Positions 7,622 through 16,815 of a stretch of 53,684 nucleotides of DNA are shown here, one piece after another. The position numbers were made by a program, and so were the translations under genes. The stretch's first letter is position 1. Each line of letters begins with the position of its first letter. The stretch spans positions 1-53,684 of the forward strand of contig CAMYKZ010000037.1 of NCBI GenBank assembly GCA_947259045.1. Direction: 5' to 3'. Origin of the DNA: an uncultured Afifella sp. GTDB taxonomy: Bacteria > Pseudomonadota > Alphaproteobacteria > Rhizobiales > Afifellaceae. A model generated the notes under the pieces. The model was not told where the DNA came from. It worked only from the letters and a program-made list of their open reading frames with translations, and searched no databases.

Positions 7622-8068
7622 TCAATCGGGTTGGCTGTATCCGGGCAGCAGATCCTTGTAATCCGGCGAACCGTCAGACGTCTCAGGCTGCAACATCAGG
7701 CAGAGATTTGTTGCCGGTTCGCCGTTCTCGTCAGCCTGCGCAAAAACAATGCCGGTCCAGCCGAGCTTGAAATCCACCCCGCAGGCTGCCGACGATGTCG
7801 AGCCGACATGGACGACCATTTTTTTCAGCTCCGGCCCCTTCCAGCTTTTGCGGACCTCAAACACCACGCGCTCGCCGCGCGACAGCGGGTTGAGCAGACC
7901 AGCGGTGCTGCGCTTGTCGACAACTTCGCCGCGAAAGATGAATTCGGTCCGATCGACATGCTCCGCCGGTGACAATGGCCGGCAGGAACAGGAATATGCC
8001 GTGCCGGTCAGGAGATTGGCCATTACGGCGAAAATCGCCAGCGCAAATGCGCGATGCAGTTTAATCAT
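7622..8068 (-). CDS. exported Cys-rich protein, NTR/TIMP-like fold
   Basis: The ATG at 8068 gives 148 residues with a classical signal peptide (MIKLHRAFALAIFAVMANLL) cleaved before the mature start CSCRPLSPAEH; a longer start at 8116 would hide this signal. The Cys-x-Cys start, an early FIFRGEVVDKR strand, VVFEVRKSWKG and later cysteines (AACGVDF, NLCLML) resemble the tissue-inhibitor-of-metalloproteinase/netrin-like modules found in secreted bacterial proteins. Function in bacteria is largely unknown. It is convergent with the DUF3309 gene and divergent from kbl. Confidence 0.7.
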   Translation of the reverse strand: MIKLHRAFALAIFAVMANLLTGTAYSCSCRPLSPAEHVDRTEFIFRGEVVDKRSTAGLLNPLSRGERVVFEVRKSWKGPELKKMVVHVGSTSSAACGVDFKLGWTGIVFAQADENGEPATNLCLMLQPETSDGSPDYKDLLPGYSQPD

Positions 8069-8227
8069 GAATCCAGCTTTCAGGTTCTGACTTTTGCCAA
8101 TGAGACCGACCTGCACGGGCAGGAGAGTTCTGGTTTCCCGCCGGAATTCTCGTCTTTGCTATTTCTACCAGTGTGGTGCATTCCGGTATAGGATCGGTTT
8201 TCTGACCCACTATCACACGGAACGATC

Positions 8228-9415
8228 ATGTCCGATGCATTCACAGATCATCTGAAATCCGAACTGGCCGGCCTGCATCAGGCCGGGCTCTACAAGGCGG
8301 AGCGGGTCATCACCTCGCCGCAATCGGGCAGGATCGAAGTCGCTGGCGCAAGGGTGCTCAATTTCTGCGCCAACAATTATCTTGGCCTGGCCGACAATGC
8401 CGAGCTGGAAACGGCGGCAAAAGCGGCCATCGACCGTTACGGTTACGGTATGGCCTCGGTGCGCTTCATCTGCGGCACCCAGGAAGAGCACAAACAGCTG
8501 GAAGCGCGCATCGCCGGGTTTCTCGGCATGGAGGATTCCATCCTCTATTCTTCGTGTTTCGACGCCAATACCGGCCTGTTCGAAACCCTGCTCGGCGAAG
8601 AGGATGCGATCATCTCCGATGCGCTCAATCATGCCTCGATCATCGACGGGGTGCGGCTGTGCAAGGCGAAACGCCTGCGGTACGCCAATAATGACATGGC
8701 CGATCTCGAGGCGAAGCTGAAAGAGGCCGCCGGCTGCCGCTTCAGGCTGATTGCCACCGACGGCGTGTTTTCCATGGACGGCAGTATCGCCAATCTTTCC
8801 GGCATCTGCGATCTGGCGGAAACTTACGATGCCATGGTGATGGTCGATGACAGTCATGCTGTCGGTTTTGTCGGCGCCCATGGCCGCGGCACGCCAGAGC
8901 ATTGCGGCGTGGAAGGCCGGGTTCACATCATTACCGGCACCCTCGGCAAGGCGCTCGGCGGCGCCTCCGGCGGTTATACGGCGGCCAGCGGTGAGGTGGT
9001 CGACTGGCTGCGCCAGCGCTCGCGGCCCTATCTGTTTTCCAACACCCTTGCGCCCGTGATTGCAGCCACTTCGCTGAAAGTCTTCGACCTGATCGACAAC
9101 GGTCACGAGCTGCGGACCCGGCTTTACGGCAATGCCGCTCTGTTCCGCAAACAGATGACGGCGCTCGGATTCGACCTTGTGCCGGGCGAACATCCGATTA
9201 TCCCGGTGATGCTCGGCGACGCGGTGCTGGCGCAGCAGATGGCGGCGAAACTGCTTGAGCGCGGCGTCTATGTGATCGGTTTTTCCTTTCCCGTCGTGCC
9301 CAAGGGCAGGGCGCGCATCCGCACGCAGATGTCGGCGGCGCATTCGCGCGAAGACGTCGAAACGGCGCTTGAGGCCTTTGCTGCGGTCGGCCGCGAACTC
9401 GGCGTCATTCAATAA
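8228..9415 (+). CDS. kbl: glycine C-acetyltransferase (2-amino-3-ketobutyrate CoA ligase)
   Basis: A 395-residue alpha-oxoamine synthase, the normal length for Kbl. Visible family landmarks: [44 protein letters not shown], the PLP-contact [11 protein letters not shown], and the PLP lysine in [15 protein letters not shown]. It cleaves 2-amino-3-ketobutyrate with CoA to glycine and acetyl-CoA, the second step of threonine catabolism. tdh follows after 18 bp, the usual kbl-tdh operon, so the assignment as Kbl rather than another alpha-oxoamine synthase is firm. A promoter is expected in the 160-bp divergent gap before it. Confidence 0.97.
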   Translation: MSDAFTDHLKSELAGLHQAGLYKAERVITSPQSGRIEVAGARVLNFCANNYLGLADNAELETAAKAAIDRYGYGMASVRFICGTQEEHKQLEARIAGFLGMEDSILYSSCFDANTGLFETLLGEEDAIISDALNHASIIDGVRLCKAKRLRYANNDMADLEAKLKEAAGCRFRLIATDGVFSMDGSIANLSGICDLAETYDAMVMVDDSHAVGFVGAHGRGTPEHCGVEGRVHIITGTLGKALGGASGGYTAASGEVVDWLRQRSRPYLFSNTLAPVIAATSLKVFDLIDNGHELRTRLYGNAALFRKQMTALGFDLVPGEHPIIPVMLGDAVLAQQMAAKLLERGVYVIGFSFPVVPKGRARIRTQMSAAHSREDVETALEAFAAVGRELGVIQ

Positions 9416-9433
9416 ATCGAAGGACAAGTTGCG

Positions 9434-10513
9434 ATGAGCAATATGATGAAGGCGCTGGTCAAGGCCAAGCCTGAGCCGGGCATCTGGATGGAACAGGTCC
9501 CCCTGCCCGAGGTCGGCCCGAACGACGTGCTGATCAAGGTGAAAAAGACGGCGATCTGCGGCACCGACGTGCATATCCACCAATGGGACGACTGGGCGGC
9601 GGCGACGATCCCGGTGCCGATGGTTGTCGGCCATGAATTCATGGGCGAGATCGCCGAGGTCGGCTCCGCTGTCACCGCCTATCAGCCCGGCGAGCGGGTG
9701 TCGGGCGAAGGCCATATCGTCTGCGGCACCTGCCGCAACTGCCGGGCCGGCCGCGGCCATCTTTGCCACAATACACTGGGTGTCGGCGTCAACCGGCCGG
9801 GCGCGTTCGGCGAATATCTGTCGATCCCGCAGCGCAATGTCGTGCGCCTGCCCGACGACGTGCCCGACGAGATCGCCGCCATCTTCGATCCGTTCGGCAA
9901 TGCCGTGCACACCGCGCTGTCGTTCGACCTGGTCGGCGAGGATGTGCTGGTCACCGGCGCCGGCCCGATCGGCATCATGGCGGCCCTGGTGGCGGAAGCC
10001 GTCGGCGCACGCAAGGTGGTGATCACCGACATCAACCCGGTGCGGCTCGATCTCGCCCGCACCATGGGCGTACCCTATGTCGTCGATGCGGCAAACGACG
10101 ATTTGCACGACGTGATGGGCCGCATCGGCATGAGCGAAGGGTTCGATGTCGGGCTGGAAATGTCCGGTGCGGCACGGGCATTCCGCGACATGATTGACGT
10201 GATGAACAATGGCGGCAAGGTCGCCATTCTCGGGATCGCGCCGACGGCGTTCGAGATCGACTGGAACAAGGTGATCTTCAAGATGCTGACGCTGAAGGGC
10301 ATTTACGGCCGGGAAATGTTCGAGACCTGGTACAAGATGATCACGCTGGTGCAGCCCACCGTGCTGCGCGACGCAGAGGGCGAACGCGCGACCGGCCCGG
10401 CCAGGCTCGACCTGTCGCCGCTGATCACCCACCGGATCGGCGTGGATGATTTTCAGGACGGGTTCGATGTGATGATTGCCGGTGATGCGGGCAAGGTGGT
10501 GATGGATTGGTGA
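9434..10513 (+). CDS. tdh: L-threonine 3-dehydrogenase
   Basis: A 359-residue zinc alcohol-dehydrogenase-family protein. It has the catalytic-zinc segment [16 protein letters not shown], the structural-zinc cysteines [15 protein letters not shown], Rossmann [15 protein letters not shown] and the Tdh-specific [15 protein letters not shown]. It oxidises threonine to 2-amino-3-ketobutyrate with NAD and feeds Kbl. The protein is about 17 residues longer than usual: between [12 protein letters not shown] and [12 protein letters not shown], where most Tdh proteins have only a short Ser-Gly-Leu link, there is [17 protein letters not shown]. That segment is charged and likely a surface loop, but it is unusual. 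Confidence 0.96.
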   Translation: MSNMMKALVKAKPEPGIWMEQVPLPEVGPNDVLIKVKKTAICGTDVHIHQWDDWAAATIPVPMVVGHEFMGEIAEVGSAVTAYQPGERVSGEGHIVCGTCRNCRAGRGHLCHNTLGVGVNRPGAFGEYLSIPQRNVVRLPDDVPDEIAAIFDPFGNAVHTALSFDLVGEDVLVTGAGPIGIMAALVAEAVGARKVVITDINPVRLDLARTMGVPYVVDAANDDLHDVMGRIGMSEGFDVGLEMSGAARAFRDMIDVMNNGGKVAILGIAPTAFEIDWNKVIFKMLTLKGIYGREMFETWYKMITLVQPTVLRDAEGERATGPARLDLSPLITHRIGVDDFQDGFDVMIAGDAGKVVMDW

Positions 10514-10573
10514 GGGTGGCGATGCATCCGGGCGACGAGCAAAATTGTGTTGAAGGTCCGCCCTGAATTGTTT

Positions 10574-10706
10574 GTCATCCCGTGCGCATTGCGGTGCGAA
10601 GTACCGCTATGCAGACCCGGGACCCACTGATTACAACCGCACCGCAACCGATGGATCCCGCATCTGCACCGCATCATCAAAGATGCTGCGGAGCGTGCGG
10701 GATGAC
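10574..10706. repeat. dispersed palindromic intergenic repeat (133 bp)
   Basis: The element begins GTCATCCCGTGCGC and ends GCGTGCGGGATGAC, imperfect inverted termini. Internal segments GACCCGGGACCCA and ATGGATCCCGCATCTGC also look mutually complementary, so the transcript could fold into a long branched hairpin. Such GTCATCCCG-bounded elements are typical dispersed intergenic repeats of alphaproteobacteria. It fills the gap between tdh and the histidine phosphatase gene. Only one copy is seen in this window. Confidence 0.6.
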
Positions 10707-10745
10707 TTTGATACGTGATCGTTTTAAAGCTACTGGCTTGCACGG

Positions 10746-11352
10746 ATGACAGATCCCCCTCGCCTTTTACATTTCCCACCCCGAAGTGCGGATCGAACCG
10801 GACCGCCCGGTGCCGGATTGGAGCCTTTCCGATATCGGACGGGCGCGGGTCGTTTCCATCCTGGCGGAACCATGGATCACCGGCCTGCGGCGCATCATTT
10901 CAAGCGCTGAAACCAAGGCGATTGAAACGGCCGATCTGATCGCGAAATCCGCAGGCATCGGCGTCGAAGTCCACTCCGACACCGGTGAAATCGACCGCTC
11001 AAGCACCGGCTATGTGCCCCATGAGCGGCATGAAGCGATCGCGGATGCCCTGTTCGCACATCCGCAGCAATCGGCCGGCGGCTGGGAACGGGCGATCGAC
11101 GCCCAAAGCCGAATCGTCGTTGCCGTCGATGCGGTTCTGGGCAAAAATGCCGAGGCCGGCGACATCGCCTTTGTCGGCCATGGCGGCGTCGGCACCCTGC
11201 TCAAATGCGCTCTGCTGTCCACCGCCATCGATCGCAGGCACGACCAGCCGGGCGGCGGCCATGTGTTTGCCTTTGACCGGAGGACCCGTAAGGTCTGCTT
11301 TGACTGGGTGCGGCTGGAGGATGTTCTGAACCGGGTTACCGGCCGGCAATAG
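10746..11352 (+). pseudogene. histidine phosphatase superfamily protein, frameshifted near its start
   Basis: From 10753 on, the open frame reads FYISHPEVRIEPDRPVPDWSL, then ISSAETKAIETADLI, GEIDRSSTGYVP, GDIAFVGHGGVG and LEDVLNR. This is a subfamily of histidine phosphatases in which the RHG motif is replaced by SHPE; the His of SHPE is the phospho-acceptor and the later GHGG holds the second His. That frame has no usable start upstream of the catalytic His: a stop lies at 10747-10749 and the first standard start is GTG 10786, which would delete the motif. An ATG at 10746 (MTDP..) lies one frame off. Removing one base from the five-C run (10755-10759) or the T-run (10764-10767) joins them. 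Either a 5' frameshift mutation or a sequencing error. Confidence 0.65.
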
Positions 11353-11573
11353 GCCCCTAATCCACCAGCCCGTGGCGAGCAGCGGCTGGCCGGTTGCAAG
11401 CACGGCCTCAGAGCCGGGTCGAGCACAACGCCGGTCAACTCGCCGACATAAGCATTTTCGGCGACCGGCCGCGTGCCGACATCCGGCAACAGCGCTTTCA
11501 GAAAACGGTCGACCATCGACCGTGTCGATACGGCGTCAATTCCGGTATGGTGACAGGATAGGCGTTGCGAAAT

Positions 11574-12380
11574 CTATCCCTTCACTGCCGCCAGCCGGTC
11601 CAGCCGCAATCTGTGGCGGGTATCCGTCAGACGCCAGAGGCTGGCGAACACCGCGCCCAGCACGCCGAGCCCGGTGGCGCCGCCGATCAGGAACATGATC
11701 AGAAGCTGATACTTCACCGCCTCCGTCGGTTCCACCCCGGACAGGATCTGACCGGTCATCATGCCGGGCAGCGAAACCACGCCGGTGGCGGCCATGGCGT
11801 TGATGATCGGCATGAAACCGCTTCTCAGTGCCCGGCGGGCGAACGGCGTCACCGCCTCCCATCGGGTCTGTCCCAGCAGCAATTGCGCTTCGATCGCCCG
11901 CTTTTCCCGGTGCAGCGCGCTGTTCAACGTATCGAGGCCGAGACTGACGCCGGTCATCGTATTGCCGAGGATCATGCCGAACAGCGGCAGGGCGAAGCGC
12001 GGCGTCCACCAGGGTTCGGGCTGGATCTGCGTCGTCAGCGCAACGAGGGTGATGATCAGGCCGGACATCATCATCGCCCCGGTGCCGATGCCGTAGCCCC
12101 AGACGCCTGAAAGCCGGCGCTCCTGGCGGGCAAGGATCTCGCGGCCCGCAAACGCCGCCATGACACACGCAACAAGCGCCGTCAGCGGCAGCGAGGAAAT
12201 GGCGAAGATCGTCTTCAGCACGAGGCCCACCAGCAGCAACTGGACAATCATGCGGCTCGCGGCGATGGCCAGTTGCCGCTCAAGTCCGAGATTGAGCGCA
12301 ACGGAGAGAATACCATTGAGAACAAGAAACACCGCGGCAAAAGCGATATCCCAATAGGACAGTGCAATATAGCCGCTCAT
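11574..12380 (-). CDS. fetB: FetB-type ABC transporter permease (UPF0014)
   Basis: A 268-residue integral membrane protein with about seven hydrophobic segments. It carries the UPF0014 (YbbM/FetB) signatures FGMILGNTMTGVSLGLD, then LLGQTRWEAVTPFARRALRSG and NAMAATGVVSLPGMMTGQILSG, followed by KYQLLIMFLIGGATGLG. In E. coli FetAB exports iron and protects against oxidative stress. It overlaps the upstream fetA by 4 bp (ATGA, 12377-12380), so the two are translationally coupled, as expected for a two-gene exporter. Confidence 0.92.
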   Translation of the reverse strand: MSGYIALSYWDIAFAAVFLVLNGILSVALNLGLERQLAIAASRMIVQLLLVGLVLKTIFAISSLPLTALVACVMAAFAGREILARQERRLSGVWGYGIGTGAMMMSGLIITLVALTTQIQPEPWWTPRFALPLFGMILGNTMTGVSLGLDTLNSALHREKRAIEAQLLLGQTRWEAVTPFARRALRSGFMPIINAMAATGVVSLPGMMTGQILSGVEPTEAVKYQLLIMFLIGGATGLGVLGAVFASLWRLTDTRHRLRLDRLAAVKG

Positions 12381-12988
12381 TGTGCGGCTTCCGCATCGGC
12401 GGAAACGGCAAACCGGCCATCGGCCATCTTGAACCGGCGTATCGCCATCCGCTCCGCCTGGGCCGGATCGTGGGTGACCAGAATGATCGGTGTGCCGGCG
12501 GCAAGCCGTCGGTTCAGCAGCGTTTCCACCTGCCGCGTCGCGGTTTCGTCCAGCGACGCCGTCGGTTCATCCAGCAACAGCGCAACCGGTTCGCGGGCAA
12601 AGCACCGGGCAAGCGCCGCACGCTGGCGTTCGCCGCTGGAGAGCCGGTCAACCTCCCAATCCATGATATCGGGGCTCAGACCAAGCGCATCGAGCAATTT
12701 CGGTTCTGACCAGCCTGAGGGAAAATGCCCGCCGACCCTGTCGGCCCACCAGCCGCTTTCCGCCGGCACAAGCGCAACGTTGCGCCGCCATTCATATGCC
12801 GGCATGCTTTCGCGCGCCCGTCCGGAGAGCGCAACGTGCCCGTGATTGGGGTCCAGATCGGCGATTGACCGCAAGAACAGCGATTTGCCTGCCCCCGACG
12901 GCCCCATCACCGAGACACACTCGCCTGCCGTAACGTCAAGACTGACCGGGCCAAACAGGGTGTTTTGCAGATTTTCGATGATCAGCAT
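12377..12988 (-). CDS. fetA: FetA-type ABC transporter ATP-binding protein
   Basis: The ATG at 12988 starts directly at the first strand of the ATPase (MLIIENLQNTLFGPVSLDVT); the frame further upstream to 13156 is not family-like. The 203-residue domain has Walker A GPSGAGKS, the signature LSSGERQRAALARC, Walker B ALLLDEPTASLDE and the H-loop VTHDPAQAER. Small size without a C-terminal regulatory domain matches FetA/YbbL. It pairs with the FetB permease for metal export. The promoter must lie in the 191-bp divergent gap before the PotA-like gene. Confidence 0.9.
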   Translation of the reverse strand: MLIIENLQNTLFGPVSLDVTAGECVSVMGPSGAGKSLFLRSIADLDPNHGHVALSGRARESMPAYEWRRNVALVPAESGWWADRVGGHFPSGWSEPKLLDALGLSPDIMDWEVDRLSSGERQRAALARCFAREPVALLLDEPTASLDETATRQVETLLNRRLAAGTPIILVTHDPAQAERMAIRRFKMADGRFAVSADAEAAQ

Positions 12989-13179
12989 GATTGCAATTGC
13001 CGGCTCCGTTGAGGAAACGACATTAACCCGGAAACAGCGCAGATTGCCAACAATGTGTCCCGGCGCGATACCGCCTAAACCATAATCATGGACAGCATAT
13101 AAATTCAGCTTGACCTGAAATGCGGCAAATGGTCGGATGTGGCCCCACAACAACAATTTGATTAAAAACAGAGTGGCGA

Positions 13180-14274
13180 GTGATTTTGGGGACAGAAAAC
13201 GCAGTGGTCTTTGACCAGGTGCAAAAAAGCTACGACGGCGAAATACTGGTCGTCAAGGATCTCAATCTGGAGATCGCCAAGGGTGAATTCCTGACGATGC
13301 TGGGGCCGTCCGGGTCGGGCAAGACAACGACCTTGATGATGCTCGCCGGCTTTGAGGTGCCGACCAACGGCCAGATCATCCTGGAAGGCGAGCCGATCAA
13401 CAATGTGCCGCCGCACAAGCGCGGCATCGGCATGGTGTTCCAGAATTACGCTCTGTTTCCGCACATGACGGTGGCTGAGAATCTGGCCTTTCCGCTCAAG
13501 GTCCGAAAGATGCCGCGTGAAGAGATTGCGCAGAAAGTGCAGCGCGCGCTGGAAATGGTCGAACTGCCGCAATTCGGCAATCGCCGCCCGGCGCAGCTTT
13601 CCGGCGGCCAGCAGCAGCGCGTTGCAGTGGCGCGCGCGCTGGTCTTCGACCCGCATCTTGTGCTGATGGACGAGCCGCTCGGCGCGCTCGACAAGCAGCT
13701 GCGTGAGCAGATGCAGTACGAAATCAAGCACATTCATGAAAATCTCGGCGTGACAGTCGTCTATGTCACCCACGACCAGTCGGAAGCGCTGACGATGTCG
13801 GACCGGATTGCCGTCTTCAATGACGGCGTGATCCAGCAATTGTCGACTGCCGACTCCTTGTACGAGCATCCGCAAAATTCATTTGTCGCCCAGTTTATCG
13901 GTGAGAACAACAACTTGAACGGCCAGATTAAAGCGATGAATGGAAGCGCTTGCGACGTGCAACTCGCGGACGGGTCCATCGTGAAAGCCGAGAAAGTCAA
14001 TGTCAGCGCCGTTGGCGAAGCGACAACCCTGTCCCTTCGTCCCGAACGGGTCGAATTGGAACCGGAAAACGAAATGGACAATATCGGTTCCGGCAAAATT
14101 GAAGAGCTCATCTATCTGGGTGATCATATCCGCGTGCGGATGAACGTTGTCGGCAACAATGAGTTTGTCGTGAAAATTCACAATCGCGGCGAACGGCACA
14201 ACCTAACTGCTGGCCAAACAGTAAAAATCGGCTGGGCCGCGAGTGACTGTAAGGCGCTCGACGCGGTTGCGTGA
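13180..14274 (+). CDS. ABC transporter ATP-binding protein, polyamine (PotA)-type
   Basis: A 364-residue import ATPase starting at GTG 13180. Walker A GPSGSGKTT, Q-loop VFQNYALFPHMTV, signature LSGGQQQRVAVARAL, Walker B LVLMDEPLGALDK, H-loop VTHDQSEALTMSD, followed from about residue 240 by a TOBE-type domain (IGENNNLNGQI..LSLRPERVEL). This architecture is typical of the spermidine/putrescine/opine family (PotA/PotG-like). It is the first gene of a complete importer (ATPase, binding protein, two permeases) that ends just before creatinase, so creatine or a related guanidino compound is a plausible substrate (inference). Confidence 0.9.
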   Translation: MILGTENAVVFDQVQKSYDGEILVVKDLNLEIAKGEFLTMLGPSGSGKTTTLMMLAGFEVPTNGQIILEGEPINNVPPHKRGIGMVFQNYALFPHMTVAENLAFPLKVRKMPREEIAQKVQRALEMVELPQFGNRRPAQLSGGQQQRVAVARALVFDPHLVLMDEPLGALDKQLREQMQYEIKHIHENLGVTVVYVTHDQSEALTMSDRIAVFNDGVIQQLSTADSLYEHPQNSFVAQFIGENNNLNGQIKAMNGSACDVQLADGSIVKAEKVNVSAVGEATTLSLRPERVELEPENEMDNIGSGKIEELIYLGDHIRVRMNVVGNNEFVVKIHNRGERHNLTAGQTVKIGWAASDCKALDAVA

Positions 14275-14359
14275 CGAGTGCGTGCCCGGCATCGTGCCGA
14301 AACGCACCGAGATGAGGGATTTGTAGTCCCTCCTGGAATTCAAGAATGGGAGAAATATT

Positions 14360-15460
14360 GTGAGATTGAATACAATTATTCTGGCAGCTGCAGTGACTGC
14401 CGCAGCTATGTCGTCTGCATTTGCAGAAGACATGACGATCGTATCGTGGGGAGGCGCATATTCTGCATCGCAGAACAATGCCTACCACAAGCCCTATATG
14501 GAAAATAATCCGGCCATAACGATCATCAATGATGAATCGTCCCCGGAAGCCGTCGCAAAATTGCGCGCGATGAACGAAGCGGGCAATATAACCTGGGACC
14601 TGGTCGACGTCGAAGCTGCGGACGCAATTCGTCTTTGTGACGAAGGTCTGGCGATGGAAATCGATCCGGACAAGGATCTTGCCGCAGCACCTGACGGCAC
14701 GTCCGCGTCCGAGGATTTCGGCGACATGCTTGTCTCGAATTGCTTCATTCCGCAGATCGTTTTCTCGACGACCTTCGGTTATCGCACAGACAAGCTGCCG
14801 GAAGGCACTGCAGCCCCGACTGGAGCCTGTGACGTCTTCGATCTGGAAAAATATCCCGGCAAACGGGCATTGAACAAGCGTCCGATCGCCAATGTGGAAT
14901 GGGCGCTGCTTTGCGACGGCGTTCCCTATGAGGAAGTCTACGACTTGCTGGAAACGGATGAAGGTCAGGCACGGGCCTTTGCGAAACTTGATACGATAAA
15001 AGACCAGACCGTCTGGTGGAGCGCGGCCGCAGAACCGATCCAACTCCTGGCTGATGGCGAGGTCTTCATGGCTTCAAGCTACAATGGGCGGCTGTTTGCA
15101 GCGATCGTTGAGCAGAAGCAGCCGATTGGAATGGCCTGGGACTGGCAGATGTTCGACCTCGACGGTTGGGTCATCCCGAACGGACTGCCTGAAGACCGCC
15201 TTGCTCGCGTCAAGGATTATTTGATGTTCGCTACGGACACGCAGCGGCTCGCGGACCAGGCAAAATATATTTCCTATGGTCCGGCCCGCAAATCCTCCGC
15301 TCCGCTGGTTGGCAAACACGCTGAACTGGGCATCGATATGGCACCGCATATGCCGACCGACCCGAACAACGCCAAGAATACGTTCGTCAACAATTACCTG
15401 TGGTGGGCGGATAACCGCGATGATCTGGATGCAAAATTCCAAGCATGGCTGGCTAAATAG
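14360..15460 (+). CDS. periplasmic substrate-binding protein, polyamine (PotD)-type
   Basis: GTG start at 14360 after GGGAG (14348-14352). The 366-residue protein has a signal peptide (MRLNTIILAAAVTAAAMSSAFA) and a mature start EDMTIVSWGGAYSASQ typical of the PotD/F family. Further landmarks are the SSPEAVAKLRAMNEAG region, TTFGYRTDKLP, AAAEPIQLLADGEVFMASSYNGR and VPNG-like WVIPNGLP, then a C-terminal NNYLWWADNRDDL. It should deliver a cationic small molecule to the two permeases that follow. The hairpin downstream (15476-15502) would favour higher expression of this gene than of the permeases. Confidence 0.9.
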   Translation: MRLNTIILAAAVTAAAMSSAFAEDMTIVSWGGAYSASQNNAYHKPYMENNPAITIINDESSPEAVAKLRAMNEAGNITWDLVDVEAADAIRLCDEGLAMEIDPDKDLAAAPDGTSASEDFGDMLVSNCFIPQIVFSTTFGYRTDKLPEGTAAPTGACDVFDLEKYPGKRALNKRPIANVEWALLCDGVPYEEVYDLLETDEGQARAFAKLDTIKDQTVWWSAAAEPIQLLADGEVFMASSYNGRLFAAIVEQKQPIGMAWDWQMFDLDGWVIPNGLPEDRLARVKDYLMFATDTQRLADQAKYISYGPARKSSAPLVGKHAELGIDMAPHMPTDPNNAKNTFVNNYLWWADNRDDLDAKFQAWLAK

Positions 15461-15475
15461 CCTTCTTTAAGATCG

Positions 15476-15502
15476 GCAGGGTCCGGTTGCACTGGGCCCT
15501 GC
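15476..15502 (+). terminator. hairpin after binding-protein gene (attenuation or mRNA stabilisation)
   Basis: GCAGGGTCC / GGGCCCTGC, 9-bp stem with one mismatch and a 9-nt loop, 16 bp after the stop of the binding-protein gene. No T-tract follows. Position between a periplasmic binding-protein gene and its permease is typical of stabilising or partially terminating hairpins. Confidence 0.5.
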
Positions 15503-15533
15503 AATTCCGAAGTCTCAGAATTTCCGGGAAACA

Positions 15534-16808
15534 ATGACGGCAGCAAGCGATTCAGAACCGGCCCCAGGCGCAGTTCTCACCAATGACGGGGTACCGTTGA
15601 AGGTAAGTCTGGCCAAGGCGCTGCGGCGCGAGAAGATGCGCTCACTGATGCTCATCGCACCGCTCCTGCTGTTCATTGTCTTGACCTTTGTCGCTCCGAT
15701 CGCGGATATGCTGTTCCGCTCGGTTGAAAACGGAATTGTCGTTGACACCATTCCCCGAACCGTCGAAACGCTGAAATCTTGGGATGCGGATGGCGATGAA
15801 TTGCCGCCGGAACCGGTTTTCGCTGCTTTTGCAGCGGATCTGCAGATCGCCGTCAAAGAGAAGACACATACGCGCCTGGGATCGCGCCTGAACTATGAAA
15901 TGTCGGGCATGTCCAGCCTGTTTCGCAAGACCGGCAGGCAGGTCAAGGGCATGGAAGAGGGCAATTACACCCAGCAATTCATCGATGCCGACGAGGATTG
16001 GGGCGACATCGAAGTCTGGAGAACCATAAAACGGTTATCGCCAGCCTATACGACCGGATATTTTCTCAACGCGGTCGATGCAGAAAGAACGTCCGAAGGG
16101 CTTCAGATGAAGCCCGAGAGCGAACAGATCTATCTCTTTCTGTTCTGGCGAACCCTCGTCCTGAGCATCACCATCACCGGCTCCTGCCTTCTGCTCGGAT
16201 ATCCGATCGCATTTCTGCTCGCCAGCCTTCCGTTACGTTCGTCCAACCTTCTGATGATCCTGGTGCTGCTGCCATTCTGGACATCGCTGCTGGTGCGTAC
16301 ATCGGCCTGGAAAGTCCTCTTGCAGCAACAGGGTGTCATCAACGACTTTCTAGTCTGGACTGGCATCATTTCCGATGCCGGCCGGCTCGTCATGATCAAC
16401 AATCAGACCGGAACGATCATCGCGATGACGCATATTCTGCTGCCATTCATGATCCTGCCGCTCTATTCGGTGATGAAGACGATCTCGCCGACCTATGTCC
16501 GCGCAGCAAAGAGCCTCGGTGCAACCGACTGGACCGCATTCTGGAAAGTCTACTTTCCCCAGACCGTGCCGGGCATCGGCGCCGGCGCGATCCTCGTGTT
16601 CATCCTGGCGATCGGCTATTACATCACCCCCGAACTCGTCGGCGGGACGTCAGGGATCTTCATTTCCAACCGGATCGCCTATCATATTTCCAGTTCCCTG
16701 AACTGGGGTCTTGGCGCGGCGCTGGGCGTCATCCTTCTTGCCGCCGTCATGGTCCTATTCTACGTCTATGATAAGATTGTCGGCATAGACAATGTGAAGC
16801 TGGGATAG
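15534..16808 (+). CDS. ABC transporter permease, PotB-type
   Basis: A 424-residue permease. A long N-terminal part holds one membrane segment (LMLIAPLLLFIVLTFVAPIA) and an extended periplasmic region of about 130 residues, then the usual core of five to six segments. The coupling-helix EAA-like motif is YVRAAKSLGATDWTAFWKVYFP in the C-terminal third. The large first periplasmic domain is characteristic of one branch of spermidine/putrescine-type permeases in alphaproteobacteria. Eight bp separate it from the second permease. Forms the inner-membrane channel with the next protein. Confidence 0.9.
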   Translation: MTAASDSEPAPGAVLTNDGVPLKVSLAKALRREKMRSLMLIAPLLLFIVLTFVAPIADMLFRSVENGIVVDTIPRTVETLKSWDADGDELPPEPVFAAFAADLQIAVKEKTHTRLGSRLNYEMSGMSSLFRKTGRQVKGMEEGNYTQQFIDADEDWGDIEVWRTIKRLSPAYTTGYFLNAVDAERTSEGLQMKPESEQIYLFLFWRTLVLSITITGSCLLLGYPIAFLLASLPLRSSNLLMILVLLPFWTSLLVRTSAWKVLLQQQGVINDFLVWTGIISDAGRLVMINNQTGTIIAMTHILLPFMILPLYSVMKTISPTYVRAAKSLGATDWTAFWKVYFPQTVPGIGAGAILVFILAIGYYITPELVGGTSGIFISNRIAYHISSSLNWGLGAALGVILLAAVMVLFYVYDKIVGIDNVKLG

Positions 16809-16815
16809 GTCAGAT

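Noticed and set aside
8213..10432. 739-codon open frame antisense to kbl-tdh
   Set aside because: It mirrors two strongly identified genes; its His/Asp/Arg-rich composition is what third-position GC bias produces on the opposite strand.
11353..11573. Possible gene remnant (minus strand, FLKALLPDVGTRPVAENA region) between the phosphatase and fetB
   Set aside because: Short, no family recognised, and the frame runs into the phosphatase gene; not enough to call a pseudogene.
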